Of a stretch of DNA of 64,000 nt, positions 8,919 to 17,309 are shown piece by piece. The notes under the pieces were generated by a model. That model saw only the letters and a program-made list of their open reading frames with translations. It was not told the DNA's origin and ran no database searches. A program made the translations under genes and the position numbers. The DNA is from Agromyces salentinus (lineage in GTDB: Bacteria; Actinomycetota; Actinomycetes; Actinomycetales; Microbacteriaceae): assembly GCF_009749395.1 (NCBI RefSeq), contig NZ_WBIR01000001.1:558001-622000 (forward strand), given 5' to 3'. Within the stretch, counting starts at the first letter, position 1, and the number at the start of each line of letters is the position of its first letter.

Positions 8919-9194
8919 TCAGGCCCCCGTCGACCCGAAGACGTACAGCACAGCCCATCCGAACACCGTGTCGAGCACCCAGACGAGCGCCATCATGATG
9001 ACGACGAACACGAGCACGACGACGGTGAAGCTGAAGAGTTCTTTCCTCGTCGGGGTGACGACCTTCTTCAGCTCGGCGAAGACCTGGCGGATGAACAGCG
9101 CGATCCGGGCGAAGGGATTGCGCCGCGCCGCGCGCTCGCGCTTCGCGTTGGCGACGACGTCCTCGCTGGGTTCGTCGATGATCTTCCGTGCCAC
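8919..9194 (-). CDS. secE: preprotein translocase subunit SecE
   Basis: SecE is the small essential SecYEG subunit. This 91-residue copy has a charged N-terminus, the amphipathic helix FIRQVFAELKKVVTPTRKEL and a single membrane span (about 55-78, FTVVVLVFVVIMMALVWVL), the standard single-span SecE layout. GTG 9194 was chosen because AAAGGTG lies 7 bases upstream; longer readings run into the tRNA. The gene lies 40 bases downstream of tRNA-Trp and 62 bases upstream of nusG, the conserved actinobacterial order. Confidence 0.95.
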   Translation of the reverse strand: MARKIIDEPSEDVVANAKRERAARRNPFARIALFIRQVFAELKKVVTPTRKELFSFTVVVLVFVVIMMALVWVLDTVFGWAVLYVFGSTGA

Positions 9195-9234
9195 CTCGTA
9201 CACCTTTCGTGGGCCGGCAATCACTGCCGGCTCG

Positions 9235-9307
9235 CAGGGCGGACAGGACTCGAACCTGCAACCTGCGGTTTTGGAGACCGCTGCTCTACCAATTGAGCCA
9301 CCGCCCT
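9235..9307 (-). tRNA. trnW: tRNA-Trp (CCA)
   Basis: A 73-base cloverleaf is readable on the minus strand. The 7-base acceptor stem is AGGGCGG/CCGCCCT, the D-arm is GCTCAATTGGTAGAGC, and the anticodon loop CTCCAAA carries anticodon CCA. The T-arm contains TTCGAGT and the discriminator base is G. The 3' CCA is not encoded. It directly precedes secE, a conserved position in actinobacteria. Confidence 0.97.
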
Positions 9308-9417
9308 TCAGGAGCAACGCCCCTGAAGATCACACCTTGTGACCGGCTCACCCTACTCGACTTCTTGAGGAAATCGGGCACGGGAAAGCTTGGTCGTCGT
9401 GCGCAACCTCAGCAAGT

Positions 9418-12400
9418 TTAGGCGACGGATGCCCCACCGCCAAACCGGTCGCCCCTGCGGCGTCCCGGCGGCGCCCAGAGGGCCGCGCCGAGCACGGCGA
9501 CGAGGCCGCCGGCGGCGGCCGCCCACCACGCGGCATCCGCCGGGATGCCGAGGTAGACGGTGATGCCGAGGATGCGCGAGAGGCCCCACGGCAGCAGGGC
9601 CATCTGGTCGTTCCAGGCCGTCAGCGCGGCCTCGAGGCCGATCACGGCGACGAGCCCAGCGATGACCGCGATCGCCGCGCCGCACGCCGTGGCGATGACG
9701 CCGACGGCCCGTCGGGCGCCGATCACGCGGGCGAGCGCCCACGCCGCGGCGACGATCACCCACGCGAACAGGGCGAAGGCGACCGTCGAGTAGGCCGATC
9801 GCGCGACGGGATCGGTCCAGAAGCCGAACCAGTAGCCGCCGGGGCCGGTCGGCGCGAGCGCGAACGAGAGCAGGGCGACGCGCAGCACGACGGCTCCGGC
9901 GACGGATGCCGCGACCGAGCTCATCGCCTCGCGCCCGCCGATGGCGCGGGCGAGGAGCAGCGCGACCGCGCCGAACACGAGCCACGCCCCGAGGGTGGCC
10001 ACGAGATGCGCCGGCGCGGCGAACCAGGTGAGGATGCAGCGGCTCAGCACGAGGGCGAGGGCCGGCACCGCCACGAGGAGCACGCGCTCGAGGCGCCCGA
10101 GGCCCGCCGTCGCCTCGGCGGCCCGCCACGGCCGCGTGCCGGCGACCCACATGGCCCGGGCCAGCCGCGCACCCGGCCACGCCGCGATGCGGGGGCGCCG
10201 TGCCGCGATGCCGTAGGCGATCCACGCGAGCGCGAGCACGAGCGTCACGCCGGCCGCCCAGCCCATGGCCTGGTCGCGGTCGGCGCGCTCGAGCCCGAGC
10301 CGGGCCGCCTCGAGGTTGTACGCCGGGTGGTACGGGTCACCGGCGTACTCCTGCTCGTGCGCGGCCGCCGACTCGACGAACGCCGCCCGCGCCCGCTGCC
10401 ACTGGTCGTACACCGCGGCGTCCTTCGTGTCGTGCCACTGCGCCTTGCGCAGCACGGTCTCGCGGTAGTCGGCGAGCATCGCGAGGGTGCTGCGCTCGTA
10501 CGCGAGGGCCTCGACGAACTCCCGGTGGAGCTCGGGATCCCTCCAGGTCGCGGCATCCGTGCCCTCGATGGACGCCTGCATGCGATCGACGGCGTCGAGG
10601 GCCCGGTGCCCGCCCGCGATCGCCTCGTCGAGGTCGTCGCGCGCGATCGCGTAGATCACGTCGAGGGCCGCGCTGTCGCCCGTCGGGATGTCCCACTCGA
10701 AGATCCACATCATGGGCGGCGGCTCGAGCCCGATGGCGTACACGCGGTGCTCTGCGAACGGGCCGATGTAGAGGCCGTCGGTGATCGCCTCGCGCGAGTC
10801 GGTCATGGCCGTGGCGATCGCGGCGACCGTGGCCGGATCGTCCGAGAACCAGCGCCGGGCCCAGTCGGCGGTGACGGATGCCGGGTCGAGCGACGGATCC
10901 CGCGCGAGGCGCACCGCGAGCTCGGTGTTCAGCTCGGCGAGGTGCCAGAAGCCGGCCTTCAGCTCGAGCGAGAGCGGCCCCGCCCGCCAGGGGCCGCCGT
11001 CCTGGGTCCAGGTCCAGATGCCCTCGATGTTCGGGTTCGCGGCGAGCAGCTCGTCGAGGGCCTGCGCGTACAGGTCGCCGAGGTCGTTCGGGAAGGCGCC
11101 GAAGTTCTCGAACTCGCGCCGGCTCTGGAACTCGATGATGCGGCGCTGGTCGCCGATCTCGAGCGTGTCGTTCAGGGGCAGGTGGCTGTAGAAGTCGCCG
11201 AGCGTGTACTTCGTCGAGACGATGAGGCGATCCGAGTCGATGCCCTCGAACACGGTGCGGTACGAGTCCTGGTTGGTGTGCAGGTCGCCGACGGCGCCGA
11301 CGCCGACCGTCCACGTGCGGAAGATCACCTCGCGGTCGGCGCCCTCCGCCTGGTCGAGCAGGGTCGTGAGCATCGCCTGCACGGCGTCGACGGTGGTCAC
11401 GGCGAGCGCCGAGCGGTAGTCCCAGTCGGGCAGGTCGTAGACCTCGCCCGCCTCGCCGATGCGGATGAGCACGCCGTCGATGGCGGGCATCTCCCGGTAG
11501 AGCTCGTCGAGCCCGGCGGCGTAGACCTCCCAGAACTCGGGGTTCTCCGTATCGAGGCTCCCGAAGCGCTCGATGAGGTACTCCTCGAGGGGCGTCGTGA
11601 TGACGAGCATGTCGGTGCGGAGAAAGACCTGCAGGCCGGCATCCCTCGCCGACTGCCAGATCGGCCCGAACGCCTCGCGCATCGCGAGCGCTCGCGCGAC
11701 GTGCTCGTCGTCGGGCCCGTAGACCTCGGTGCCGTCGCCGACGTCGGAGAAGGTCAGGTACTCGAGCAGGCCGGGAACCGCGACGGCGGTGTAGCCCTCG
11801 GCGAGGAGGTGGCGCACGTACTCGTCCATCTCCTCGCGGGCGACGGCGAGGGCCTGCTCGTCGATGTACGGCGCATCCGGCAGGATGACGTCCTCGAAGG
11901 CCTTCGAGGTGTGGGAGTAGTCGTCGCCCGCGGCCCACGCGGCCTCGTCGACCTCGACGCCGACCGCCCCGAGGTCGGCCATCCGGAACGGCAGGCGCGA
12001 CTCCACGCGCTCGCCGAGGCGCTCGGCGGTCGAGCGTCCGTCGCGCACCGCCTGCGCGAGGTCGTAGACGCCGCGCACGGCGCCGGCCTCGCTCGCGGCG
12101 ACCACGCGCAGCGCCGAGGGCGTGCCCTCGAGGGAGTAGGCCTCGTCGGCCGGGTCGCCGTCGCCCGCCTCGACCGAGAGCGTCGCGGTCCCGGATGTCG
12201 CCGCGGCATCCACGACCGCCGCCTGCAGTTCCGCGAGCGCGGCGTCGATGCGCGGCGATGCGGTTGGCGACCCGTTCGGCACCCCCGTCGCCGTCGCGAC
12301 GACGTCGAAGACCGGCGGCGGCACCGTCGCCTCGACGTCCGCCACGGCGGTCGACTCGACGGGGATGTCGGCCTGCTCGGTGCGGATGCCGAGGGCGTCC

Positions 12401-12489
12401 GTCAGCACGAAGGCGACGCCGGCCCCGAGGGCCAGCAGGATCATGGCGGCGACCACGGCGAGCATGGGTCGACCGGGGCGCTTCATCAC
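9418..12489 (-). CDS. membrane-anchored glycosidase-like protein with C-terminal polytopic domain
   Basis: This protein of about 1023 residues is not recognised as a named family. Residues 10-35 form one hydrophobic anchor. The next ~110 residues (ALRVVAASEAGAVRGVYDLA) resemble the N-terminal domain of GH20/GH67 enzymes. Residues ~165-560 read like a TIM-barrel hydrolase: LPFRMADLGAVG, IDGVLIRIGEAGEVYD, VIFRTWTVGVG, IIEFQSRREFENFGAFPND and IEGIWTWTQDGGPWR, closest in feel to alpha-glucuronidase-type enzymes. A helical segment follows, then about seven membrane spans from ~760 to ~1010. GTG 12489 is preceded 6 bases upstream by TATGCT (leaderless); ATG 12486 is the alternative. An outward-facing, membrane-held sugar hydrolase is inferred, but no catalytic pair was identified. 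Confidence 0.6.
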   Translation of the reverse strand: MMKRPGRPMLAVVAAMILLALGAGVAFVLTDALGIRTEQADIPVESTAVADVEATVPPPVFDVVATATGVPNGSPTASPRIDAALAELQAAVVDAAATSGTATLSVEAGDGDPADEAYSLEGTPSALRVVAASEAGAVRGVYDLAQAVRDGRSTAERLGERVESRLPFRMADLGAVGVEVDEAAWAAGDDYSHTSKAFEDVILPDAPYIDEQALAVAREEMDEYVRHLLAEGYTAVAVPGLLEYLTFSDVGDGTEVYGPDDEHVARALAMREAFGPIWQSARDAGLQVFLRTDMLVITTPLEEYLIERFGSLDTENPEFWEVYAAGLDELYREMPAIDGVLIRIGEAGEVYDLPDWDYRSALAVTTVDAVQAMLTTLLDQAEGADREVIFRTWTVGVGAVGDLHTNQDSYRTVFEGIDSDRLIVSTKYTLGDFYSHLPLNDTLEIGDQRRIIEFQSRREFENFGAFPNDLGDLYAQALDELLAANPNIEGIWTWTQDGGPWRAGPLSLELKAGFWHLAELNTELAVRLARDPSLDPASVTADWARRWFSDDPATVAAIATAMTDSREAITDGLYIGPFAEHRVYAIGLEPPPMMWIFEWDIPTGDSAALDVIYAIARDDLDEAIAGGHRALDAVDRMQASIEGTDAATWRDPELHREFVEALAYERSTLAMLADYRETVLRKAQWHDTKDAAVYDQWQRARAAFVESAAAHEQEYAGDPYHPAYNLEAARLGLERADRDQAMGWAAGVTLVLALAWIAYGIAARRPRIAAWPGARLARAMWVAGTRPWRAAEATAGLGRLERVLLVAVPALALVLSRCILTWFAAPAHLVATLGAWLVFGAVALLLARAIGGREAMSSVAASVAGAVVLRVALLSFALAPTGPGGYWFGFWTDPVARSAYSTVAFALFAWVIVAAAWALARVIGARRAVGVIATACGAAIAVIAGLVAVIGLEAALTAWNDQMALLPWGLSRILGITVYLGIPADAAWWAAAAGGLVAVLGAALWAPPGRRRGDRFGGGASVA

Positions 12490-12495
12490 GCGCGG

Positions 12496-12525
12496 AGCAT
12501 ACCCCACAGTGGGTCGCGTGACCCA
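12496..12525 (-). promoter_or_regulatory. TATGCT -10 box and adjacent palindrome
   Basis: TATGCT (complement of 12496-12501) ends 6 bases before the GTG of the glycosidase-like gene. Just upstream, TGGGTCGCGTGACCCA (12510-12525) has two perfect 6-base arms around a 4-base centre. Its position over the -35 region suggests a regulator site. Confidence 0.45.
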
Positions 12526-12658
12526 GTTGTGATCTCCGGCAACCCCGGTGCCCGTGCTACCGCCACGCGGGCACCCGTAGATTGGGAGCGGGCCGGCCGC
12601 GGCATCCGTCGCCTCATGCGACATCCGACACCATCACCGCGGCCCGGAAGGGACGCAG

Positions 12659-14176
12659 ATGTCGATCGATCGGGGCACCCGGCTCGTCGCGGAGCCGCAG
12701 AGCAGCGTGCGGGTCACGGGCGAGCACTCGCAGTTCCGGCTCGACCTCGAGCGCATCCGGTTCTCGCCCTACTTCTCCAGGCTGTCGGCCGTCACCCAGG
12801 TCATCGCCCAGCCCGGAGCGGGCCCGCTGATCCACAACCGGCTCACCCACTCGATCAAGGTCACGGCGGTCGCACGGGCCATCGCGGTCGGGCTCTCGGA
12901 TGTCGCGTCGCCGGCGCGCGAGCTCGCACTCGAGCACGGCTGCGACGCCGTCGTCGTGCAGGCCGCGGCGAGCGCGCACGACCTCGGCCACCCGCCGTTC
13001 GGGCACCTCGGCGAGCGGGTGCTCGACCGGCTCGCCCGGGAGACGCTCGGGCTCTCCGACGGCTTCGAGGGCAACGCGCAGACCTATCGCATCATCGCCA
13101 CGCTCGACGTCACGGCGAACTCGCCGCATGGCCTGAACCTCACCGCGGCGGTGCGTGCGGCCGTCGCGAAGTACCCGTGGACGCGCTTCGTCGATCCGGT
13201 CTCATTGGGCTCCGGGACCCTGCCGCGCGGCATGCGCCGCATCTCGGGCGGCGTCGACGTCGTGAAGTTCTCGGCCTACGACCTCGACGCGGCCGACCTG
13301 TTCGCCGCGAGGCGCGACCTGCCGGCCATGCAGCAGTCGCTCGAGTGCTCGGTCATGGACATCGCCGACGACATCGCGTACTCGATCCACGACGTCGACG
13401 ACTTCTATCGCGCGGGCCTGCTGAGCCAGGGCTCGGTGGCCCGCGAGTTCCGCGGCTTCATCGAGGACGGCGCGACGCTGCGAGCCCTCGACGACGACGC
13501 GCTCGCGGCCCGCTCGGCTCCCCCCGGCGCCGCGCTCGAGGGACTCCGGCGCAAGCTTCACCGCAGCGACGCGTGGATCGCGACCGACGAGGCGTTCGCC
13601 GAGGCGGTCGACGTCGTGGCCGACGACCTCGTCGATGGCCTCCTCGCGACCCCGTTCGACGGCTCGATCGCCTCGGAGCGGGGCCTCTCGTCGTTCACGA
13701 ACCGGTGGATCAACCACCTCCAGACCTCCGTCGTCCCCGCCCCGCCCGACGAGGTGCGCACGGGCCTCGTGACCCTCGACCGGCTCGCCTGGCACGAGGT
13801 CGAGGTGCTGAAGTTCGTGCACCGGCACTTCATCCTCGACCGCGCCGACATCGCGATGTACCAGCGCGGGCTCAGCCGCGTGCTCACCCGGGCCGTCAAG
13901 GGGCTCACCGCCTGGATCACCGACGACATCGACCGGCACCGCGTGCCCGAGCGGCTCCGCGAACTCGTCGAGCTCGCAACCGAGGGGTACGCGCTGCTCC
14001 GCGTCACGAAGCCCGAGGGCATCCCGATCCCGGATGCCGCCGACGTGCACCGCCTCGGCCTCGGCCGCGGCGTCGTCGACTACGTCGCCTCGCTGAGCGA
14101 CGACCAGGCGCTCGCCGTCTCGGAGGCGATCGACGGCCGCCCCGACCGGCTGTGGGACATCGGGCAGAACCTCTGA
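12659..14176 (+). CDS. dgt: dGTPase-like HD-domain triphosphohydrolase
   Basis: This 505-residue HD-domain protein resembles deoxyguanosinetriphosphate triphosphohydrolase, which hydrolyses dGTP to deoxyguanosine and triphosphate. Metal ligands of the HD motif are visible: RLTHSIK (about 62-68), HDLGHPPFGHLGE (about 105-117) and DIADDIAYSIHDVDD (about 236-250). FSPYFSRLSAVTQV near the N-terminus is the usual substrate-site segment. ATG 12659 follows GAAGGGA. No operon partner is present; the next gene starts 88 bases on with its own signal peptide. Confidence 0.9.
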   Translation: MSIDRGTRLVAEPQSSVRVTGEHSQFRLDLERIRFSPYFSRLSAVTQVIAQPGAGPLIHNRLTHSIKVTAVARAIAVGLSDVASPARELALEHGCDAVVVQAAASAHDLGHPPFGHLGERVLDRLARETLGLSDGFEGNAQTYRIIATLDVTANSPHGLNLTAAVRAAVAKYPWTRFVDPVSLGSGTLPRGMRRISGGVDVVKFSAYDLDAADLFAARRDLPAMQQSLECSVMDIADDIAYSIHDVDDFYRAGLLSQGSVAREFRGFIEDGATLRALDDDALAARSAPPGAALEGLRRKLHRSDAWIATDEAFAEAVDVVADDLVDGLLATPFDGSIASERGLSSFTNRWINHLQTSVVPAPPDEVRTGLVTLDRLAWHEVEVLKFVHRHFILDRADIAMYQRGLSRVLTRAVKGLTAWITDDIDRHRVPERLRELVELATEGYALLRVTKPEGIPIPDAADVHRLGLGRGVVDYVASLSDDQALAVSEAIDGRPDRLWDIGQNL

Positions 14177-14264
14177 CGCCGGGCGCCCGGCGTTCACTCA
14201 GCGGTCGCGATCGGTTCGCCTGACGGTCATCCGGGCGAAGCCCTGCGCCGATTGGCTCGGCCGC

Positions 14265-16538
14265 ATGAGTCGAAACCCAGCCCGACGCGCCCTGCCGCGT
14301 CTGCTCGCCGTCGCCGTCACGGCCGCCGCCGCGGCGGCCGTCCTCGTTCCCGCACCGGCCCTCGCCGCCGGCGCCTCCGATGGACGCTCCCAGTCGCCGT
14401 ACGTCCAGGCATTCCAGCCCACGCTGGTCGCCCGGGCGACGCTCTCGGCCGACCACCTCGAGGCAGGTCCCGCCTCCGGCGCGCTCGCGTCGCCCGGGAA
14501 CGGCCGCACCGGCCCCTGGGCGGGTCAGGTCATCCCCGGGTTCTCCGCCGCGATCGACAACGGCGACGGCACGTTCTGGGCGCAGCCCGACAACGGCTTC
14601 GGCACGAAGGCGAACTCGGCCGACTTCCTGCTGCGCAACTACCTCGTGCGCCCGGCATGGCAGACCGCCGAGGGCGGCGACGGATCCATCGCCGTCGAAC
14701 GCTTCATCTCGTACAACGACCGCAACGGCGTGCTCGACTTCCCGATCGCGAACGGCGCCACCGACGAGCGCCTCCTTACGGGCGCCGACTTCGACATCGA
14801 ATCGGTCGTGCGAGCGAAGGACGGCACGTTCTGGGTCGGCGAGGAGTTCGGCCCGTTCCTGCTGCACTTCGCCGCCGACGGCACGCTCCTCGAGAAGCCG
14901 TTCTCCCTCGGCGGCGCGAAGTCCCCGCAGAACCCCTACCTGCAGGCCGGCGAGACGCCGCGCGTGCGCGCCAGCCGAGGCTTCGAGGCGCTCGCGGCAT
15001 CCGTCAACGGCCGCTACCTCTACCCGGTGGTCGAGGGCTCCTACGCGGACGACGCCGACCTGCGCCGTCGTGAGATCCACGAGTTCGACACGCGTCGCGG
15101 GGCGTACACCGGCCGCACGTGGAGCTACCAGACCGATCAGGAGGCCAACGTCATCGGCGACGCCTTCACGGTGCGCAACGACGTGCTGCTGCTCGTCGAG
15201 CGCGACGACTTCGAGGGCGACCAGGCGGTCACCAAGCGCGTCTACGAGGTCGACCTGCGTCGCACCGACGCCAACGGGTACGTCGAGAAGACGCTCGTGC
15301 TCGACGCGCTGCGCATCGCCAATCCCGACGGGATCGGCGCGGGCGACGGCTATGGCACCGGCGAGGTGTTCTCGCTGCCGGTCCAGTCGTTCGAGACCGT
15401 CGTGCAGCTGAAGGGCGGCGACCTGCTCATCGGCAACGACAACAACTACCCCGGCAACGACGCGCGCATCCCCGGCTCCCCCGACGACACGGAGTTCGCG
15501 GTCGTCGACCTCGACAAGGTGAAGATCGAGCCCTCGCCCGTGACGCTCATCGGCCACCGCGGGGCGAGCGGGTACCGCCCCGAGCACACGCTCGCCGCGT
15601 ACGAGACGGCGATCGTGCAGTGCGCGGACTACATCGAGCCCGACGTGGTCGCCACGAAGGACGGCGTGCTCGTCGCCCGTCACGAGAACGAGATCAGCGG
15701 CACCACGGATGTCGCGGCGCGCGCCGAGTTCGCGTCCCGCAAGGCGACCAAGGTCATCGACGGCACGCGCGTGACCGGCTGGTTCACCGAGGACTTCACG
15801 TTCGCCGAGCTGCGGACGCTCCGCGCGAAGGAGCGGCTGCCGCTCACGCGACCCGCGAACACCGCCTTCGACGGCCTCTACCTCGTGCCGACGCTCGACG
15901 AGGTCATCGACCTGGCCCGCCACTCGGTGAGCTGCGACGGACGCCAGGTCGGCGTCTACCCCGAGACGAAGCACCCGACGTACTTCGACTCGATCGGCCT
16001 GTCGCTCGAGGAGCCCCTCGTCGCGGCGCTGCAGGCCGACGGCCTCGACGACGCCGACGCCCCGGTCATCGTGCAGAGCTTCGAGGTCGCCAACCTGCGC
16101 GAGCTCGACGGCATGACCGAGGTGGCGATCGCGCAGCTCGTGAGTTCCTCGGGCCGCCCCTACGACTTCACGGCCGCCGGCGACCCGCGCACCTACAAGG
16201 ACCTGGTCACCCCGGCCGGCCTCGCCGAGATCGCGACGTACGCCGACGGCGTGGGCCTGGAGAAGTCCGTCATGATCCCCCGCACCCCGTCGGGCACGCT
16301 CGGCGCCCCGAGCCCGGTGATCGCCGACGCGCACGCCGCCGGCCTGACCGTGCACGGGTGGACGTTCCGGCTCGAGAACCAGTTCCTCCCCGCGGAGTAC
16401 CGCTCGAGCACCGACCCGAACGCCGCGGGCGACCTCGTCGGCGAGATCCGCGCCTTCGTGGCGGCCGGCATGGACGGCGTCTTCAGCGACCACCCCGAGG
16501 TCGCCGTGACCATCGACGCGGTGCCCGCCGAGGGCTGA
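14265..16538 (+). CDS. secreted phytase-like domain fused to glycerophosphodiester phosphodiesterase
   Basis: This 757-residue secreted protein has a signal peptide (about 1-34, LLAVAVTAAAAAAVLVPAPALAA) and two enzymatic modules. Residues ~45-425 form an esterase-like phytase domain, a beta-propeller with WAQPDNGFG, DIESVVRAKDGTFWVGEEFGP and NDNNYPGND. Residues ~430-755 form a GDPD TIM barrel with LIGHRGASGYRPEHTLAAY, EPDVVATKDGVLVARHE, YPETKHPTYF and HGWTFR. GDPD enzymes split glycerophosphodiesters to glycerol 3-phosphate, so the pair may release phosphate or glycerol phosphate from lipid head groups or teichoic acids. ATG 14265 lacks a clear ribosome-binding site. A 36-base perfect palindrome follows as terminator. 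Confidence 0.9.
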   Translation: MSRNPARRALPRLLAVAVTAAAAAAVLVPAPALAAGASDGRSQSPYVQAFQPTLVARATLSADHLEAGPASGALASPGNGRTGPWAGQVIPGFSAAIDNGDGTFWAQPDNGFGTKANSADFLLRNYLVRPAWQTAEGGDGSIAVERFISYNDRNGVLDFPIANGATDERLLTGADFDIESVVRAKDGTFWVGEEFGPFLLHFAADGTLLEKPFSLGGAKSPQNPYLQAGETPRVRASRGFEALAASVNGRYLYPVVEGSYADDADLRRREIHEFDTRRGAYTGRTWSYQTDQEANVIGDAFTVRNDVLLLVERDDFEGDQAVTKRVYEVDLRRTDANGYVEKTLVLDALRIANPDGIGAGDGYGTGEVFSLPVQSFETVVQLKGGDLLIGNDNNYPGNDARIPGSPDDTEFAVVDLDKVKIEPSPVTLIGHRGASGYRPEHTLAAYETAIVQCADYIEPDVVATKDGVLVARHENEISGTTDVAARAEFASRKATKVIDGTRVTGWFTEDFTFAELRTLRAKERLPLTRPANTAFDGLYLVPTLDEVIDLARHSVSCDGRQVGVYPETKHPTYFDSIGLSLEEPLVAALQADGLDDADAPVIVQSFEVANLRELDGMTEVAIAQLVSSSGRPYDFTAAGDPRTYKDLVTPAGLAEIATYADGVGLEKSVMIPRTPSGTLGAPSPVIADAHAAGLTVHGWTFRLENQFLPAEYRSSTDPNAAGDLVGEIRAFVAAGMDGVFSDHPEVAVTIDAVPAEG

Positions 16539-16560
16539 CGACCGACTCCGACCGACACGA

Positions 16561-16596
16561 ACGGGCGGGCGGATGCCGCGGCATCCGCCCGCCCGT
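16561..16596. terminator. 36-base perfect palindrome, bidirectional terminator
   Basis: ACGGGCGGGCGGATGCCG is followed immediately by its exact complement, with no unpaired spacer in DNA. It sits between the convergent GDPD gene and the WxL-like gene and is followed by GTTTCG on the plus strand. The core is GGATGCCGCGGCATCC. Confidence 0.8.
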
Positions 16597-16626
16597 TTCG
16601 CTGCCGCCACGCGGCATCCGCTCGCG

Positions 16627-17253
16627 CTACTCGAAGAGCGAGAGCGTGACCGTTCCGGAGTAGGTTCCGGCCTCGACGTCGGCCGGGGTGCGCAGGAACA
16701 GGTCGGCGTTCGCCGTCCACGACCCCTCAGCGGCGATCTCGCCGGAGTCCCAGGCGCTGGCGAACAGCTCCTGGTCGACGAGGCCGACGTTGTCGGGCGC
16801 CTCGTCGAGCACGGTCAGCACCTCGTCGCCCGCCGCGACGAGGCCCGACTCGCCGCCGTCGATCAGCTGGGGGGCCCAGCCGAGGTGACCGGCGCCGATC
16901 TCGGCCTGCCCGGCGTCGCCCGCGAAGCCCGACGAACTGCCCAGGACGTACCAGGCGGATCCCTCGGGGATCTCCTCGGCCGTGCGGGTGTCCGTGATCG
17001 TCACGGTCGGCAGCGTTCCCGTGAACTGGCGCACGAGCTCGCTCGAGCCGTTCTCGGCCAGTGCCACCTGCGTGCCCGCGATGCTCATCGCCAGCACGCC
17101 CGGCTCGGTGATCTCGGCGACCTCGACGCTCACCTCGACCTCGCCGCCACCGTGCTGCTCCTCGGCCATCGCGATGCCCGCGTTGCCCGCCAGCACCAGT
17201 CCGCACACGGCAGCGCCGGCCAGGGCTCCGATGCGCCATCTCGACTTCGTCAT
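16627..17253 (-). CDS. secreted WxL-like surface protein
   Basis: This 208-residue secreted protein starts at ATG 17253 after AAGGAGAG. A signal peptide covers ~1-30 (IGALAGAAVCGLVLAGNAGIAMA). The mature part reads like WxL-type beta-sandwich surface proteins: VEVSVEVAEITEPGVLAMSI, TLPTVTITDTR, SAWYVLGSSSGFAG, GHLGWAPQL and the closing TPADVEAGTYSGTVTLSLFE. WxL proteins bind peptidoglycan or stay cell-surface associated in other Gram-positives. It is the last gene of the glycosidase operon, 56 bases after the GH29 gene, so it may display or bind the same glycans; that role is inference. Confidence 0.75.
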   Translation of the reverse strand: MTKSRWRIGALAGAAVCGLVLAGNAGIAMAEEQHGGGEVEVSVEVAEITEPGVLAMSIAGTQVALAENGSSELVRQFTGTLPTVTITDTRTAEEIPEGSAWYVLGSSSGFAGDAGQAEIGAGHLGWAPQLIDGGESGLVAAGDEVLTVLDEAPDNVGLVDQELFASAWDSGEIAAEGSWTANADLFLRTPADVEAGTYSGTVTLSLFE

Positions 17254-17309
17254 GTTGCTCTCCTTCATCACTCGGGTCGGCCCGCGGTCGGGGCCCGTGA
17301 ACCACGTCA

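Noticed and set aside
9307-9327. Short inverted repeat TTCAGG...CCTGAA upstream of tRNA-Trp
   Set aside because: Only a 6-base arm within the tRNA leader; it could be a processing signal but is too weak to call.
10006-14223. A 1405-codon open frame on the plus strand
   Set aside because: It is arginine/glycine-rich with no domain and lies opposite the glycosidase-like gene and over dgt; typical high-GC shadow.
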